Below, piece by piece: positions 61,851 to 64,000 of a stretch of DNA of 64,000 bases. This DNA is from UBA6772 sp965183875. Its GTDB lineage: Bacteria; Bacteroidota; Bacteroidia; Flavobacteriales; UBA7430. The stretch covers positions 62,001 to 126,000 of the forward strand of contig CBCYMK010000012.1 in NCBI GenBank assembly GCA_965183875.1, written 5' to 3'. The notes under the pieces are model-generated. The model saw only the letters and a list, made by a program, of their open reading frames with translations, ran no database searches and was not told the origin of the DNA. The position numbers were made by a program, and so were the translations under genes. Every line of letters begins with the position of its first letter. Position 1 is the stretch's first letter.

Positions 61851-64000
61851 TTATAGTTTCACAAAAGTTTTACTTTGCTCGTTAATCTTACATAAATAGG
61901 TTCCTTTTTCAATATTAGAAACATCTATGCTTAGCGTCTTTGTATCTTCTGTTTTTTGCTTTAGAATTAATTTTCCTTGTAGGTCATAAATCTCAATAGT
62001 AGTTTGTTCTTTAGTGCTTAACTCTATATTCAGATTATTTGATGTTGGGACAGGGTAGAGTTTGAAATCTATTTTATTAACTTCTGTTAAAGCTACAGAA
62101 CTTGTTTCTTCCTCCAGTTTAAAATCCCAAATTCCTCTACCGTAAGTACCAAAACGAGCCGTTTTAATTTCGTCTACAAATTCTACAGTCCAATATATTT
62201 GATCGGGAGCCAATCCAGCACTCAAATCTGACCATTGGTTGGTTTCGCTAGTATATACAAAAGGACCTAATTCTGTAGCAGCGAAAATATATTCATCTCC
62301 TAAGCTTGGTGCTATATCATAAATCATGGTTGATGGTAATCCCTGATCTAAGGCTGTAAAAGAATCTCCATTATCGGTACTCATATAAACTCCTGGGTTA
62401 GAATATCCGCTTCCTGCAATATAAACTTTGCCAAGTTCTATTGCAGATGCTTGTATGGAAGCTCCATAGAAATAGTGATTTTCAGGACCTGTAAATCCTC
62501 CTGTCTTGGTCCATGTTTCCCCATAGTCTGTAGAGCTAAAGAATTTTCCATTATTGGTAAGTACATACCAATAGTTGGTGTTTATTTTAGAACATGCCAT
62601 AGCAGTAATATATCCTCCACCAGACCAGTATTCAAAGTTATAATTCAGTTGTGTTGAAGAAATCGAATTTCCAAAGTCCAATCGAATTATATGAGAGCCA
62701 AAATCATTTATATTACCACCAGCTAAATAGGCTGTAGTAGGGAAGTTTGGATCAGCCATTAATGGTGGTAGCCATAGTTGGGTTGCTTCTTCTGGGAAAT
62801 ACCAAGAATCTGCGGTCTCCCCAGTTTCGGCATTAGGGTAGTAGTCTGCAAACCCAGGGTATACCATCCAAATACTTTCTCCACCATCACCAGAAACGAT
62901 ATGACCGTAGTCTCCAGATATAACTTGATTAAAGTTAAAAGTAGAGTCACTTGAGCCTTCGTCGGTTCTCTGAAAACCTTGGTCTTGCGAGCCTAAATAC
63001 ACAAAGTCTGTGTTGTTTCTATTGGTGTAGCTAGAGTAATACTGACCTACATTAAGGTCCTTTAAAGAAATGTTTTTTACCGTTTCTAAACTGTCTGTAG
63101 ATTTATATAAGCCTCCATCGGTAGCTACGTATATAATTTCCTCTCCACCACTGCTAAGAACTGATTTAATATTAGGGATGTCTGCATGAAGTTTTTCTTC
63201 TGGATTATCGTAATAATCCCACCACGCGTTTACCGCATTCCAGGAAGCCCCACCTGTATTTGATACAAAGCACTCAACTCCTCCAATATACAACTGGTTT
63301 GGGTTATTAGCTGAGCAGCTAAAGCTCATGCTAAAAAATGGTTCCGTTGGTCTATCGCCTATGAGTTCCCAATTCTGATAGCTGGCTCCATTGTCGGTAG
63401 ATCTATGGATATCCCCGTTTAGGTATGCATAAAGAATAGTGTTTTCTTCTGTTGCACAACCTGTTAAAAGTGTATGTCCAGCGCTCCCAATTTCCATATA
63501 AGATTGTAAGTCTGGGTAGTTATCGTTTCCTGCTATAGTATAGAAAAGGTTGTCTGCTACTATAACCGTGGTGTCTGAATATTGAGAGGGTGCCCATATG
63601 TCTACTCGGTCTATATTGGTTGTAAATCGCTTCACCCCACTAAAACTAGAACCCTGGTCTTGCGATCTATAAAGTTGTACTACTTGTGAGTTAGTAAAGT
63701 CATTCCATTCTGATGCTATCAGATAAATACTGTTAATAGAATCACATACTGCAACCGCTTTCTTTATATGACCCCAAGAGACTATATTCTCTAATCCTGA
63801 AGATTGATTCCATGTTTCTCCCTCATTGTCGGTATAGTAAAATTCGCTCTTCCCGGTACATACTACCAATCGATTTAATGAATCCATTTGTATCAATTTA
63901 AGCATCTTTATATCGTGAAATTTAATTTCATCATTCAACGAAATCCAATCTTCTCCCTCTGGTGTGCCTTTCCATATATTCCCACCAGAAGAAGCACAAT
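61851..64000 (-). CDS. T9SS-secreted BNR/VPS10-like repeat protein, 5' end outside window
   Basis: The frame is open to the right edge, where it reads CASSGGNIWKGTPEGEDWIS. The TTG at 63938 is therefore internal and the N-terminus is missing. The visible 716 or so residues contain repeated Asp-box (BNR) motifs such as YTDNEGETWNQSS, RSTDNGASYQNWEL, SSTDYGETWTKTG and MSTDNGDSFTALD, typical of sortilin/VPS10-like beta-propellers. The C-terminus is a T9SS type A sorting domain (KLYPVPTSNNLNIELS ... GTYLCKINEQ). Probably a surface or secreted glycan- or protein-binding propeller, or an exo-glycosidase relative. It ends about 115 bp from the tetR start and is not part of that operon. Confidence 0.88.
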   Translation of the reverse strand, partial: CASSGGNIWKGTPEGEDWISLNDEIKFHDIKMLKLIQMDSLNRLVVCTGKSEFYYTDNEGETWNQSSGLENIVSWGHIKKAVAVCDSINSIYLIASEWNDFTNSQVVQLYRSQDQGSSFSGVKRFTTNIDRVDIWAPSQYSDTTVIVADNLFYTIAGNDNYPDLQSYMEIGSAGHTLLTGCATEENTILYAYLNGDIHRSTDNGASYQNWELIGDRPTEPFFSMSFSCSANNPNQLYIGGVECFVSNTGGASWNAVNAWWDYYDNPEEKLHADIPNIKSVLSSGGEEIIYVATDGGLYKSTDSLETVKNISLKDLNVGQYYSSYTNRNNTDFVYLGSQDQGFQRTDEGSSDSTFNFNQVISGDYGHIVSGDGGESIWMVYPGFADYYPNAETGETADSWYFPEEATQLWLPPLMADPNFPTTAYLAGGNINDFGSHIIRLDFGNSISSTQLNYNFEYWSGGGYITAMACSKINTNYWYVLTNNGKFFSSTDYGETWTKTGGFTGPENHYFYGASIQASAIELGKVYIAGSGYSNPGVYMSTDNGDSFTALDQGLPSTMIYDIAPSLGDEYIFAATELGPFVYTSETNQWSDLSAGLAPDQIYWTVEFVDEIKTARFGTYGRGIWDFKLEEETSSVALTEVNKIDFKLYPVPTSNNLNIELSTKEQTTIEIYDLQGKLILKQKTEDTKTLSIDVSNIEKGTYLCKINEQSKTFVKL

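Overview
The window reads as chromosome from a marine-type member of the Bacteroidota, most likely Flavobacteriales. The evidence is its low-GC coding style, SusC-like TonB-receptor architecture, type IX secretion (T9SS) C-terminal sorting domains, -7 promoter boxes of the TAnnTTTG kind, near absence of Shine-Dalgarno sites, and flavobacterial housekeeping neighbourhoods (gcvT-comB, zapA-6S RNA-rny). I could not place it to genus. The window contains one tRNA, one likely 6S RNA and no rRNA, CRISPR array or insertion sequence.

Region 1 (1-16.2 kb) is mostly housekeeping. It starts with a left-truncated SAM methyltransferase. A tight leftward operon follows: gcvT, comB, a secreted Zn-phospholipase C/S1-P1-like protein and an RNase D-like exonuclease. 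Next come a Kef-type antiporter with a universal stress protein, then a cell-division/RNA-decay block (ZapB-like protein, zapA, 6S RNA, rny). Rightward genes are an M23 peptidase, a TonB-dependent receptor, htpG behind a sigma-54-like promoter, and a tandem pair of small lipoproteins of which the first is broken.

Region 2 (16.2-19.3 kb) holds mnmA and a WD40-repeat protein on the minus strand.

Region 3 (19.3-55.1 kb) is the exceptional part. Four consecutive rightward genes encode secreted proteins that share a domain with a conserved 'NTGxNMT ... GDD ... DG' core, here called the GDD domain. One is a stand-alone 181-aa protein. One is a giant of about 7,248 aa once an apparent frameshift is repaired. 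One is a giant of 3,630 aa, and one is a 682-aa relative. Three of them carry long arrays of a short two-cysteine, Asp/Asn-rich repeat (GC-T-D ... NYN ... DDGSC), interspersed with thrombospondin-type-3-like acidic stretches. Both giants end in a T9SS sorting domain, so I infer surface-displayed or released, disulfide- and perhaps calcium-stabilised filaments or adhesins. Internal amplification is visible on several scales: 78, 156, 492 and 774 bp.

Region 4 (55.1-64 kb) contains tRNA-Thr(GGT), a TetR-regulated RND efflux operon (TetR, TolC-like protein, adaptor, RND pump) with a perfect 12-bp inverted repeat just upstream, and a right-truncated T9SS-secreted BNR/VPS10-like protein.

Four single-base frame disruptions cluster between 15.1 and 20.9 kb: htpG, lipoprotein copy 1, the WD40 gene and the first giant gene. 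Each is repaired by removing one base. At least some are probably assembly indels rather than true pseudogenes.
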